A stretch of DNA of 64,000 nt. Source: Paraconiothyrium sp. Pb-2020 (Eukaryota > Ascomycota > Dothideomycetes > Pleosporales > Didymosphaeriaceae). The notes below the pieces were generated by a model, which saw only the letters and a list, made by a program, of their open reading frames with translations, was not told where the DNA came from and did no database searches. Where the stretch lies: contig JAJUBI010000008.1 in assembly GCA_022419385.1 (NCBI GenBank), positions 124,001-188,000 on the forward strand. Reading direction: 5' to 3'. Shown in pieces: positions 22,915-32,744 of the stretch; positions within the stretch are counted from its first letter, which is position 1, and each line of letters opens with the position of its first letter. Both the position numbers and the translations under genes were made by a program.

Positions 22915-24687
22915 TTATAGGCGCAATGTCTCTAGGTGAGCGCGGATGTACTCATAGCTAGCAGCCCTAGCATCATCATCTATCAGACGAGTATAGTTGG
23001 CTCCAAGCTCTAGCAATTGCTTATTCTCCTGCCATGTTGGCCAGAAAGTCAAGTACCCGCTATGATTACTAGGCGCGTAGTCATTAGGGTTTAAACAATC
23101 TACAAACGCGATGTACGAATCCTGAATAGATTTGCTAACATCATCGGTCTTGTAGTATATGTAAGGCAGATCGGTGCTATGGTAAGTCCCAAGGACTGGG
23201 GTTCCGCTTGCATACGTCGCTTCGTATGACCAAGCTGGAACCGTTGCGGGGAATGTTTCCAAGAGGAGCCGGGCCGGAAAAGTGAATTCCCAGTCGCCTA
23301 GGATAGCAGCGAGGCGCTTGAATTCTGGGTAAGTGAAATTGGAAAAGCCTATGCCGGCGGGACTGTCCGGGTTTGCGGGGTAGGTGGCGACAAGGCCCTC
23401 GACCTCTTCTCTTGTAGCGTTGTGGAAGAAGATATCATTAAGATAAGAGACCAAGTCGGCTTCGGTGGTGATATTAGACTGGAACAATGAGAATATGGTT
23501 CCCTAAAACACTAGTTAATTCACCGCGACGAACTTGAAGCTTCATGGGGGCTGGCTTAATTACCTCGTTTTGCTGATTGCCGATGACCATTGGGACTGCT
23601 GCGTACTTCCCTTCCTGGGCGAGCTCTTCCGGACTGGCAGTTAGAATTCGACCATCTGGCCGAGGAGCGTAACTGAACGCTAGGGAATTGTAGCCCAGGT
23701 ACGCGGGAACACTGTTCGATGCAGCTTGGAAAGTATCGTAATCAACACCTCGCAGGCACTCGAGCTTGGTCAAATTTGCCGGGGACGCGCAACCCGCCGC
23801 TTCGGCCACCGTTTCGAAGATATCCTGGGCGAATACACCGTCTACTGGCTCGGTGGGTGTAAGCTGCCGCTGTCCATGATGGCTCCTCTGAACAATGGGC
23901 GGTCTTTGTAGGTGTTGTTGCCGTCAAATAGTGCAAGCTGGTCAAAAACACTGATAGCACCGGCGCTCTGACCCCATATCGTGACGGCATCAGGATCACC
24001 TCCAAACGCTGCAATATTGTCTGCCACCCACTCCAGACCCATGCGCTGGTCGAGCAGACCCAAATTTGCAGCCCCATCTGCCAATACCTCACTCCCTCCG
24101 AGAAATCCAAAGGCCCCGAGGCGATAATTAACGGTCACAAAGATGATCGGCTTGCCCTGAGTTACTGATTCAGGGATAAGCACCGATCCGTCGTACTGTT
24201 GTGAACTGCCTGTTTCGAAGCCTCCGCCATATATCCAAAAGAGAACAGGCAGCTTCGCATCAGTGGGCGTGCCTTGCGGTCGCATGACCGAGATGGTGAG
24301 GCAGTCCTCAGTCTCGTCACCCGTTATCGACCCAAAGGACAGAGTCTGCTCGACATCAGGCAGGACAAGCACGCTGAGAAATAGTGGGTTGATGTCTATT
24401 GCTGACATCTGGGGACATGCGGGGCCGACACCGGTGGCCTGTATCGAGCCATTGTCGAAACTCTCGAGGCGGACCGGAGGCTTTAGTCTCAGAGAACCGG
24501 TTGGGGATTGGGCGAAGGGGATGCCACGAAAGTACTCTACGCCATCATTGCCCACGGAGCCTATGACAGTACCCTCGGGGAGCAGAACAGATGTTGTGGC
24601 CGTGGCGTTGGAGGTCGAGACAGGGGTCGCGGCTGCCAAGCCAACTAGCGTGGCTGCGAGTGTGAGGGCCCGTACGTTGCACCTCAT
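22915..24687 (-). CDS. Secreted type-B carboxylesterase/lipase, with an apparent single-base frame break
   Basis: The coding run is 23564-24687 (broken near 23860) and 22915-23502, with a GT-AG intron at 23503-23563. The start at 24687 gives a signal peptide (MRCNVRALTLAATLVGLAAA). The alpha/beta-hydrolase type-B pattern is complete: EDCLTISV, oxyanion-hole YGGGF, nucleophile Ser in GQSAGA, acid Glu in GNQQNEG (split by the intron), and His in GTYHSTDLPYIY. The reading frame changes by one base near 23860, just after MDSGS; no GT donor is available there, so no intron can explain it. Either the gene is inactive in this strain or the sequence has an indel error. Such esterases sit in several polyketide clusters and hydrolyse or form esters; here it could act on the acylated product. 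Role inferred. Confidence 0.8.
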
Positions 24688-25087
24688 TATCACTGTGAAA
24701 ACCAAAGGACAACAAGCATGGATTGAAGATGAGATGCTGCGAAACTTTGCAGAAGATCGTAATTACTTTGTGGACTCTTCGCTTTCTAGCCTAAACCTAT
24801 TACAGTCGGCCCCCGGCTCGCAGGCCTAGCTTCGGGCCAAGCGGGAGGATTGGGAGGGTTTACAACCCCGAAATTTGGATAAGAGTTGGCCACTGCCAAC
24901 CTGGAAATCCTTCGTACACAGACCCGACACTAGGCCTCCAAGCCTGGGGGTAGACTTTAATTAGACGCCATTGTGCTGGGGTGCTTATTGACTAACGATG
25001 CGCATTGACCACGAGGGTGGTGATGTCAGCCTCGGCTCTTCGTGACCAGTCGTGTATGATCGTGTCAACCAAAAGGCTACCCATCCT
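24688..25087. promoter_or_regulatory. Divergent promoter of esterase and regulator
   Basis: 400 bases between the divergently transcribed esterase and Zn2Cys6 genes, so the two share control sequence. No TATA box or CACGTG was seen. Confidence 0.4.
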
Positions 25088-26902
25088 ATGCCTCCTCATC
25101 AGCCCCCTCGCACCGCACGGCCTGCCCCACTCGCGTGCTTGGAGTGTCGTCGCTCTCATCTCAAATGCGATGGGCTCTCCCATCTGCGAACGCTGCCGAT
25201 CTCGTGGCTACACGTGCACCTATACGCGCTCCGGACGTGGTCGTCGACGCGGTGTCACGAGTTTGAATCCCGAAGCACAATCTGTCGCTTCTCAAGCGCT
25301 GCCTCGTCCGTTGGGTGCCGTCGCGCAACCGCTGTTTCCCAGAGGCTCCCTTCCTCGTTGTCGACACCTTCGCAGTGGTTTCCAGACACTACTACAGGCC
25401 TAGGTGGAGAGATCGGGCTAGCGAGAGTGCTAACGGTCTTCCTGAGACACTCAAAGCGTTCCATCAGATCCGTTGAATGCACAAGTCGGTCGCACAACGA
25501 GTCCACAAAGTGAGCGACTGTCAGCATGGGCGGACGATGAACACTTGGTGAACCTATACTATCTCAATTTTCATGCGAGTCACCCTATCCTACTCCCAAG
25601 GAGCATGTACTGGCACCAAAGCTATCCTCGGTATCTGAAAGCGGTGGTACAGCTCGTTGGCGGCCACTTTTCCCAAGCTGCATCGCGAGATGGCTTACAA
25701 GAAAGCGCGGCAAGAGAGCTTAAAGAAGGGGACCAACACACTCCCGAGATGGTTCAAGCACGACTTCTCTACACGATTGTGCTCTTCGCTCAAAATAGCT
25801 TGCTCGAAGGGCAGCGAGTGCTTGATTCAGCGATTGAACGTGCCCTCGAACTTGGCATGCACCACCGAGACTTTGCCTCCAAGCACGGCAATAATCTGAC
25901 GGTTCTGGAAGAGAGCATGCGAAGAACGTGGTACGAGCTTTATGTAACAGACGGATGTGTTGCCGCTTTGCAGCGGAAGTCGACATTCAAGACGAGCACA
26001 GTGGATGCCGATGTGCTGTTGCCATGCGAAGACTTCATCTACGAAGACGGGTTGTGTTTTATTCCAGCTTCACTGGACGAATTTCATTACAATATATTCG
26101 CCGAAGAGGAAAAAGTATTCTCGTCTTTCTGCTATCGCATTGAAGCTGTGCGCCTTCTGGGACGGGTTCTCATGATTATCGGAACAGATGGCGTACACAG
26201 AGACGTTGTCCAGGCCGCCGACAATGCGCTCGCTGCTTTCATACACCATCTGCCGCGTTCCAAAAGTGAAGCGGAGATCGTGAGTACGTTTGGTGAGCTG
26301 GATGAACAAATGTTCCAGGCCCACGCTTTGATTCAGTACAGCACAATTCTCCTCCATTTTCCTCGGGTGTCTGGCCCCCAGACCCATTAACGCAACTAAC
26401 ACAGGACGTGCCTGGGACCAGTTGTACCAAGCTCCTCTGTCCTTGCAACCGGCAACACGTGCACTCTGTCAAAGCTATTGAAGCATCGAAGACCATCTCC
26501 ATGTTAGCCGCGCTGCGCAGTCCGGTTCAACGACATAGCCCACTTCTTGTATATCCCCTTGCCCTTGCAGCTGTGGTTCAGCTTTCAATCGCCGCTGTCC
26601 ATGCCAAGAGTCTAAGCGGTTGTCTGGAGCAGCATTCTGACAGAGTGAAACTGATGTTCGGGGTACTGAAGTCACTGGGAAAGCACTGGCCGGCTGCCGT
26701 TTTTACGCTACGCACATTGAAGAAGGTAGCATCCTCGGTGTTCCGCAGCCCTCAACATGGATCCCTAGATGCCGTACGCCAGGATGGACCTATAAGCAGC
26801 GGAATGGATACGTGCGACCAAATATGGGACGAAAGCGAATGGTTACACAACCTTGACCTGCGAGTCTGGAATGAGCTCCTGGACCCTGATAATGCTTCAT
26901 GA
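25088..26902 (+). CDS. Zn2Cys6 fungal transcription factor, probable cluster regulator, frame broken in the zinc cluster
   Basis: The ATG at 25088 is followed by the first half of a binuclear zinc cluster (CLECRRSHLKC). The second half (CERCRSRGYTC) lies one frame away, the shift falling in the G run at 25172-25174. A basic stretch RSGRGRRRG follows. An intron at 25378-25467 (GT-AG, branch-like GCTAAC) rejoins the frame, leading into the fungal-specific TF domain at about 25550-26360 (ARLLYTIVLFAQN, RRTWYELYVTDG). A second frame change at about 26366-26405 could be a 38-base GT-AG intron or another indel. The C-terminal part runs to 26902. The gene lies next to the biosynthetic genes and divergent from the esterase, so it is the likely pathway regulator. 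As written, the DNA-binding domain cannot be made, so the regulator is either dead or misread at one base. Confidence 0.8.
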
Positions 26903-27130
26903 GCTAGGTGCCTCAGCCACTTCTATAACCGTAACCGCTTCGAAGCGCCGCGACCCTCCTTAGCCTTATGAAGCGTATAGCCAGGCATTCTGTCGTTGAT
27001 TGTGGATTATCTCGCGTGGTTGACCACTAAGATATATGGATGCTGCTGCAAGATAGTTCATGGAATCGTAATTCATTTCACGGTGTCATATCTACAAGAG
27101 ATATTATCGCGACAAGACGATGGATGTCTA

Positions 27131-28363
27131 CTACCATTCTTCACCGTTCAACTTCAAAGGAAGGTGTATCAAACGCTCGCCACTGGGACTTGGACGAGGT
27201 AGTCTGCCGGCACGAATGTTGATCTGCAATGATGGATTGAGCAACCTTGGCGCTGCCAGGCCTGCATCACGTTCTTCCCGCAATTTCAAGAAGTCCTCCT
27301 CTCTTACCTCTTTGGAGAGATGCTTGTTCTTATCCTTGTGGTCACGGACGGTCATCCATGGGACGGCTTCACAACGTTCGGGACAGGCCGGATAATCGTG
27401 ACCTGTCCAAATCTTGACCTCTTCCGGCAGGGCAAGTAACTTCTGTGCTGAAGCGAACAATCTCTTGGCATTGCCACCCGGGAAGTCGCATCGCGCGCTG
27501 CCTATATCAGCATGGAAGATGGAATCTCCACAAAATACATTCCCTAAGCCAAAATCAGCAATGTTCGAAGTCCGTGGCAATCTATTCCAAGAAAACTAAC
27601 CGGCGATCTTGTATCCTATGTGATCGGGAGTATGGCCGGGAAGATGGATGACGGTCACGGTCAGATGGCCAATCTCAAAAACCTCATCGTCCTCGAAAAG
27701 ATGGTCGAACACCCCTTCGTACTCATTGGCAGCAATGCCATACCTCGCGCCGAACAGCTCTTGAACCTGTCTAATTCGTTTTCCGATGCAGATAGGTGGT
27801 CTGGAACCCTGTTGTTGGGCAAGACGATGCTGGAGGTAAGAGGCCGCCGTAAGATGATCAGCATGCGCATGCGTTTCCAAAATCCTCTCAATATAGTAAC
27901 CCCTATTCACCACCATCGCTAGCAAGGCATCGGCGGTTGAGGTGCTGATCGTTTGGGTTGAGGGGTCATAGTCAAGTACGGAATCGATGATGACCGCTTT
28001 TTTGGTTGACGCATCGGCAACCACGTATTGCCAAGTTTTGGTCTGCTCTTCGAACAAGCTCTCTATGAGTGGTTCCTGAACCATGGTAGTTTCAGTGCTA
28101 TATCGTGCTCGACCCTCAGGGTTTCTGGCAGATTGTGAAAACGGACGGGCGGAGCTGCCAACGCGCCCCTTCCAGAATGCGGGGACCACAGGTTTTGCCC
28201 AGCTTCCTGTATTACGTGTCGTCGGCTTGAATGCTGCGGGACTCTGTTGATATAGCGACTTAGACTGTATCGGTACGATGTCACGCTGCGATATGCTTGG
28301 TGCCGGGTGCGATGATAGTCGAATGGTCTGTTTGGTGCGAGAAAATTTTTGGGAACTCTTCAT
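27131..28363 (-). CDS. Mitochondrial persulfide dioxygenase (ETHE1-type metallo-beta-lactamase fold), two exons, 391 aa
   Basis: Exons are 27601-28363 and 27131-27543 with a GT-AG intron. The fold is shown by the metal-binding THAHADH motif, a second His in LPGHTPDHIG, the FCGDSIF Asp segment, and the late His in TGHDYPA. The arrangement and the short loops match ETHE1-like sulfur dioxygenases rather than glyoxalase II. The first about 90 residues are rich in Arg, Ser and Gln and poor in acids, as in a mitochondrial presequence. The enzyme oxidises glutathione persulfide to sulfite in the matrix. It is head-to-head with a sulfide:quinone oxidoreductase, the enzyme that makes the persulfide substrate, which strongly supports the assignment. 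Start at the ATG at 28363; a second in-frame ATG at about 28084 would give a cytosolic form. Confidence 0.88.
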
Positions 28364-28750
28364 GTTCTGGCTTTGTCGAGTTGGAAAATGGTCTCCGTTG
28401 AAGGTGTTTGAGAATGGGCCTGAACAAAGTCATCTTATGTACGGCATAGAGCTACCTGCGATGAGCACTGGCGCAGCTTTGCAGGGATCGGGGACTCTGA
28501 CGCAAAACGCCGATAATCCCTACAAGTCGCCGAACTCACACGCAGCCACCCATACGGCCCGCTGTTCCCTTCTTGCATTGCATCGCTTTCAAAAGGCAAT
28601 TATTGTGATGGCCAAGGTTCCTTCAAATTTCCAGTCAAATCAAAAGACTGGTTTCTTTCCTCATTCACAGCGAAGAACATACGCGAATTTGTCTTTCCCT
28701 TTCGTTGCGAATCGTGTCAACCCCTTAGAGTGCAAGTGTTGCACTCCACA
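28364..28750. promoter_or_regulatory. Bidirectional promoter of the sulfide-oxidation pair
   Basis: 387 bases separate the two divergent ATGs, so persulfide dioxygenase and sulfide:quinone oxidoreductase probably share control elements. No clear TATA box was seen. Open frames through this stretch look like chance. Confidence 0.5.
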
Positions 28751-30097
28751 ATGCAGGCGCTCAGCAGACGCGCAGTACTGGAAACGAGCCGTGCAATCGT
28801 CCGTCCGCATTGCAACGAAATAGCTCGAAGTCTCGCAACTGTCGCGCCCGTCACGACCACATCGCGTAACCACAAGATCGTCGTCGTAGGCAGCGGCTCG
28901 GCCGGCATCGCACTCTGTCATCAGCTCCTGCATCGGGGCAGATTCACCAAGGATGACATCGCCGTTATCGATCCAGCTACATGGCATGATTATCAGCCTG
29001 GTTGGACCCTTGTAGGAGGCGGGTTGAAAAATAAGAGCGTCTTAAGAAGGCCCATGCATGAGCTCATCGAGCCCAGGCTCAAGTTCTACAACAAGAAAGT
29101 CACTTCTATCAGTCCGCAAGAGAACTACCTATCGCTAGGAGACGGGGACAGAATTGCTTACGAACAACTCGTCGTTGCACCAGGCATTGCAATCGATTTG
29201 GATAGTGTGAAAGGCCTTCCAGGAGCCATCACTGATCCAGACAGCATGGTAGCGTCCATCTATAGCTATGACTATTGCGACAAAGTCTACCGAAACATCC
29301 AACGCACGAAGAAAGGCAGAGCTATTTTCACACAGCCGGCTGGCGTTGTAAAATGCGCTGGCGCGCCGCAAAAGATCATGTGGCTCGCACTTGATTACTG
29401 GAGGCGAGCGCACCTGTATAACATCGGATCCAGTCAATCACCAATCAGCATTACATTTGCCACTGGTCTGCCGACCATGTTCGGTGTGCCAAAGTATAGT
29501 GCCGAGCTCAATAGACTGCGGGAGCAGAGACGCGTTGAGGGTCTTTTTGAGCACAACCTCGTCGCCGTCGACGGCAACACTGCGACGTTCGATCACGCCG
29601 GCGAGCCCATCCAGCGCCATTTCGACTTCCTCCACGTGTCGCCTAGAAACGTGCCACACGCCTTTGTCAAAGAGAGCGGCCTAAGCAACGACGCGGGTTA
29701 CGTCGACGTCAACCAGCACACTCTGCGTCACACAACCTACACCAACGTCTGGGCAATCGGCGACGCCGCGAACCTACCTACCTCGAAGACAATGGCCGCG
29801 GTGACATCGCAAGCACCCGTCCTTACGCAGAATCTCTTGCTGGCTATGGAGGGAAAGAAGCCTTCTATTGAATACGATGGCTACACATCATGTCCGCTGT
29901 TAACGGGAGAGAAAAAGGTGCTTCTTGCAGAGTTCAAGTACGGCAACGTACCAAAGGAAACGTTCAACAAGTGGTTTGGTATCGACCAGGGTGTGCCGCG
30001 GCGCGCGTTTTATTATTTGAAAAAGGATTTCTTCCCGTGGGTGTACCGGTTCCATGTGAAGGGCCACTGGGGAGGGCCAAAGGGTTATATCAGGTAG
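28751..30097 (+). CDS. Sulfide:quinone oxidoreductase, mitochondrial
   Basis: A single exon of 448 aa starting at the ATG at 28751. The N-terminus is basic and Ser/Arg-rich (mitochondrial presequence). The FAD dinucleotide-binding motif is VVVGSGSAGIALCHQL. Family landmarks are WHDYQPGWTLVGGGL, the redox Cys in VVKCAGAPQK, the second FAD motif TNVWAIGDAANLPTSKTMAA, and the Cys-containing YTSCPLLTG. These match the type II, animal/fungal mitochondrial SQR group. The enzyme oxidises hydrogen sulfide to persulfide and passes electrons to ubiquinone at the inner membrane, so sulfide is both detoxified and used as an electron source. It shares a promoter with the persulfide dioxygenase. The C-terminus (PWVYRFHVKGHWGGP) is the amphipathic membrane anchor region. 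Confidence 0.93.
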   Translation: MQALSRRAVLETSRAIVRPHCNEIARSLATVAPVTTTSRNHKIVVVGSGSAGIALCHQLLHRGRFTKDDIAVIDPATWHDYQPGWTLVGGGLKNKSVLRRPMHELIEPRLKFYNKKVTSISPQENYLSLGDGDRIAYEQLVVAPGIAIDLDSVKGLPGAITDPDSMVASIYSYDYCDKVYRNIQRTKKGRAIFTQPAGVVKCAGAPQKIMWLALDYWRRAHLYNIGSSQSPISITFATGLPTMFGVPKYSAELNRLREQRRVEGLFEHNLVAVDGNTATFDHAGEPIQRHFDFLHVSPRNVPHAFVKESGLSNDAGYVDVNQHTLRHTTYTNVWAIGDAANLPTSKTMAAVTSQAPVLTQNLLLAMEGKKPSIEYDGYTSCPLLTGEKKVLLAEFKYGNVPKETFNKWFGIDQGVPRRAFYYLKKDFFPWVYRFHVKGHWGGPKGYIR

Positions 30098-30918
30098 ATC
30101 GAGCGGAGGGTCTTGGTGGTCGCTTTCGAGGGCATGTGGCTATATGCGGCTAAAGTTAGGAGCAATCTAATGTTTGGCATAATGTACATTGTGGACTTCT
30201 CGAGCTTGGCGTTGGGCGACGGAAATGTTGGAGCTGTTGTAGACTTAGCTGTTACGAGCGGTCTGGCCTGGAAGTTCCCAATCGTTGCAAGACGTGACTG
30301 GTGGTATCGTAGGCGATTTGGATGCTGTGGGCAACGTAGGTATACAGGACATGCAGTATTCGCAACGATAAGCGTGAAAAATACAAGCGTGGAAAAGAAG
30401 GCTGATCAGATTGACGTCCAAGAACCTTTTTAGAGGGTGGTCTCGCGCGCGGTTATCCTAAGATGGATAAATCTGCGGCAATGGAAGTCATCGCGACTGA
30501 TCCAACTATCTGACACTCGCCTTGCATCAATCGAAGCAACAACCATAATGAAATCGAAACTGATATCACCAGAGCGCCAGCAGGGTGCTTTGCAGCTATT
30601 GTGAATATACTTGCATGGGAATGTGTGAAGTAGCTCTAGGCCCGGTTGGCTTTGAAAGCAGTGTCCACCAAGCAATTAGGCTGACTAAAAAAGTATGGTA
30701 TGATGATGGTGAAGGGGCCAATGTGTCACTGCATCGGAAGCTCGGGCTTGTTTTGCGACGTTCCGACAGTCGCCGAACGTCGAATTAGCGCGGATTTAGA
30801 CCCCGACCCGAGTCGCCGATGGAATGACCATAGGCGACTCGCTACGAGCATACAGTAATATCTCATCAATACGATTACTATAAACTGCTCGGAATTAACA
30901 ACAAGTTATCTGTTCGAC
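30098..30918. other. Intergenic, no gene seen
   Basis: 0.8 kb downstream of the SQR gene. Open frames here have no ATG-led coding character and match no family I know. The tail near 30800-30900 is AT-rich. Confidence 0.3.
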
Positions 30919-31331
30919 ATGTACATTAACGGGAGTACCACGTCAAATAACAATCTCTTCTTATCGGTGCCTTGCAAAGGTCCCTATGCCACCCTTCCAT
31001 GGCAGTGATGGCACAACTAACTCTCTTATAGCATTCAGCCAGCCCATGTACTATAGGAGGCTGGTTCCCGAGCACTACGGAAGTCCTAGGTTCTACAGCA
31101 GAAACACGTAAGATTCCAGGCGACGACACCTGGAACCGTCATTACAGTGATGCAGATCTTTGTTACAACACTGGTTCCTGGGCCTGTGGCGAGTACACAG
31201 GTACCTGCCGTCGCGTTTACCATACATGCGGCGATACGAATACGGGGCGAAACTTCGTAGATGCGCAACCAACGCTGGCAGGTTTTTCCCGCGTCGTCTT
31301 GGGTCCCCGCACCAAGCAGGGTGGGTGGTAA
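30919..31331 (+). CDS. Possible small cysteine-containing protein, three exons, 106 aa
   Basis: Proposed exons are 30919-30979, 31032-31107 and 31148-31331. Intron 1 ends in a textbook branch/acceptor (CTAACTCTCTTATAG); intron 2 (40 bases) has GTAAGA and ATTACAG. The splices stay in phase over 321 bases. The product holds five Cys, four of them clustered (LCYN, WACGE, GTCRR, HTCGD), then DTNTGRNFVDAQPTLAGF. No signal peptide is visible from this ATG, so a further 5' exon may be missing. I do not recognise the family with confidence; a secreted Cys-rich protein fragment is one option. It could also be a recent relic beside the AT-rich block. Confidence 0.38.
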
Positions 31332-31399
31332 CCTTCTAGGATAACACAGCCTCCGGAGTATCCTTGGTAAGCCACAACCAGCCATCAAAGCCACCGAGT

Positions 31400-31650
31400 C
31401 ATATTATCGTTCTCATAAGTTTAGTGCCCACGTCCTACAGGAATAGAAAACGCTTTTATAAGTCTAGTAGATTCTAATTACTATGTAATAGGCTCTATTA
31501 GCTACCTAACATGAGTAAAGGTAATACAGGAATAAAAGAGGTAATATAGGACTAGATACAGGTTAAGTAAAGCTAGTAAATTACACATATACTAATAGTA
31601 AATAGAATTTACCAGACATATGAGCTAATTAAAAATCTCCAGTTTACCCC
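31400..31650. repeat. AT-rich, TA-rich block (RIP-like)
   Basis: Very AT-rich sequence full of TA dinucleotides and short recurring TAGTA/TAATA words. Such blocks are the usual remains of repeat-induced point mutation in ascomycetes. It flanks the HET relic on its left side. Confidence 0.5.
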
Positions 31651-32418
31651 ATGGGACGTGGGCACAAAATTTATGAGAAGCACCAATACAACAGACGCAG
31701 ATCCTTGGGCAAGTCGGGTCGCAGACGCGTAAAAAAAGGTCGAGCGCTGTGGTGCGCGAACCTGACAAGCATCTTGGGTGTCGCAGATACAATCCAGAGG
31801 TCCTCCAGCAAGCGCTTCGTCGCTGGGCTATGGTTCGAGAACCTTGAGACAGACCTGCTTTGGTATGTGAAACAGCCCGGACTAAAAAGGACAACCTATG
31901 AGGCACCAACATGGTCATGGGTAAGCTCAACAGGGACGATTGAGACACCTTTGGAAAGGATATTTGCAAGGGAGAACCAGTCCTCGCCTGTATTCGACCA
32001 ACGACGCGGATCAAAACTCGAAAAGTCTTGGATTTCTGATATAGACTGTGAGCCGATCACGATTTCCCAAACTTGCGTACGTAATGCGAGGCTCAGCCTG
32101 AGGGGCTTGACGGTTCAGATCTCCAGTTCACAAGAAATATTTTATCCCGACACAAGCGACACCGAGATCTGGCTTAGAACAAAAAGACCGCAGCAGCTTC
32201 TTTGTCTTCGTATTGTGCAGCTTGTGCAAGAAGAGTCTGGCAACTGTTCAGTGCACTTGCTCGGTCTTGTGCTGGGTGAGCCAGTAGTACCTGGTTGGTA
32301 TGGGCAGATCGGTTATTTTCATACTTATGAGATTGACTCACAGGCAATACTAGACAGTCTCAAGGCTATGAGGGGCCACCAAAAAAAAGCTTGTCTAAAG
32401 CTGATGGTGCTACTATAA
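31651..32418 (+). pseudogene. HET-domain protein remnant, C-terminal part only
   Basis: A 255-codon frame whose middle carries the hallmark of the region just after a HET domain: FVAGLWFENLETDLLWYV, then APTWSWVSSTG, close to the family's 'GLW...DLLW...APSWSWAS' pattern. The HET domain that should precede it is missing; instead the first about 50 codons are Arg/Lys-rich and non-homologous. The remainder (VHLLGLVLGEPV) continues like the usual HET protein tail. HET proteins act in heterokaryon incompatibility. This copy lacks the effector domain and lies between two AT-rich blocks, so it is best read as a truncated, probably inactive remnant. Confidence 0.6.
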
Positions 32419-32744
32419 GTTCGTTCCGCCTAATAGCGGAATAAAAATCTAAATAAGAATGCTATTACAACTATTAAGGGTTTATAATATGGCCTCTAGT
32501 AAATATACTAACCTATGGGGAAATATAGCCATGAAGTAGTATACTAAAGGTCTTAAGAATTATAACATAACTTCTAGGGCCATACGTGATCTAGGATTAG
32601 GGTACAACAGTAGATAGATTATCCTTTAGGAGCGATTTAGTTACTAATAAGCCAATCTAGTAGTACTTCTATTACACTGTATAGTGCTCCTAAGAGGGGT
32701 GTTATAATACACATCTACGTCTCTCTTCCGCTAAGCCCTTCTCT
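32419..32744. repeat. AT-rich block (RIP-like) right of the HET remnant
   Basis: About 325 bases of TA-rich sequence resembling the block at 31400-31650, including runs such as TTATAATATGG and TATAACATAAC. No coding content was found. Probably a mutated transposon or repeat end. Confidence 0.45.
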
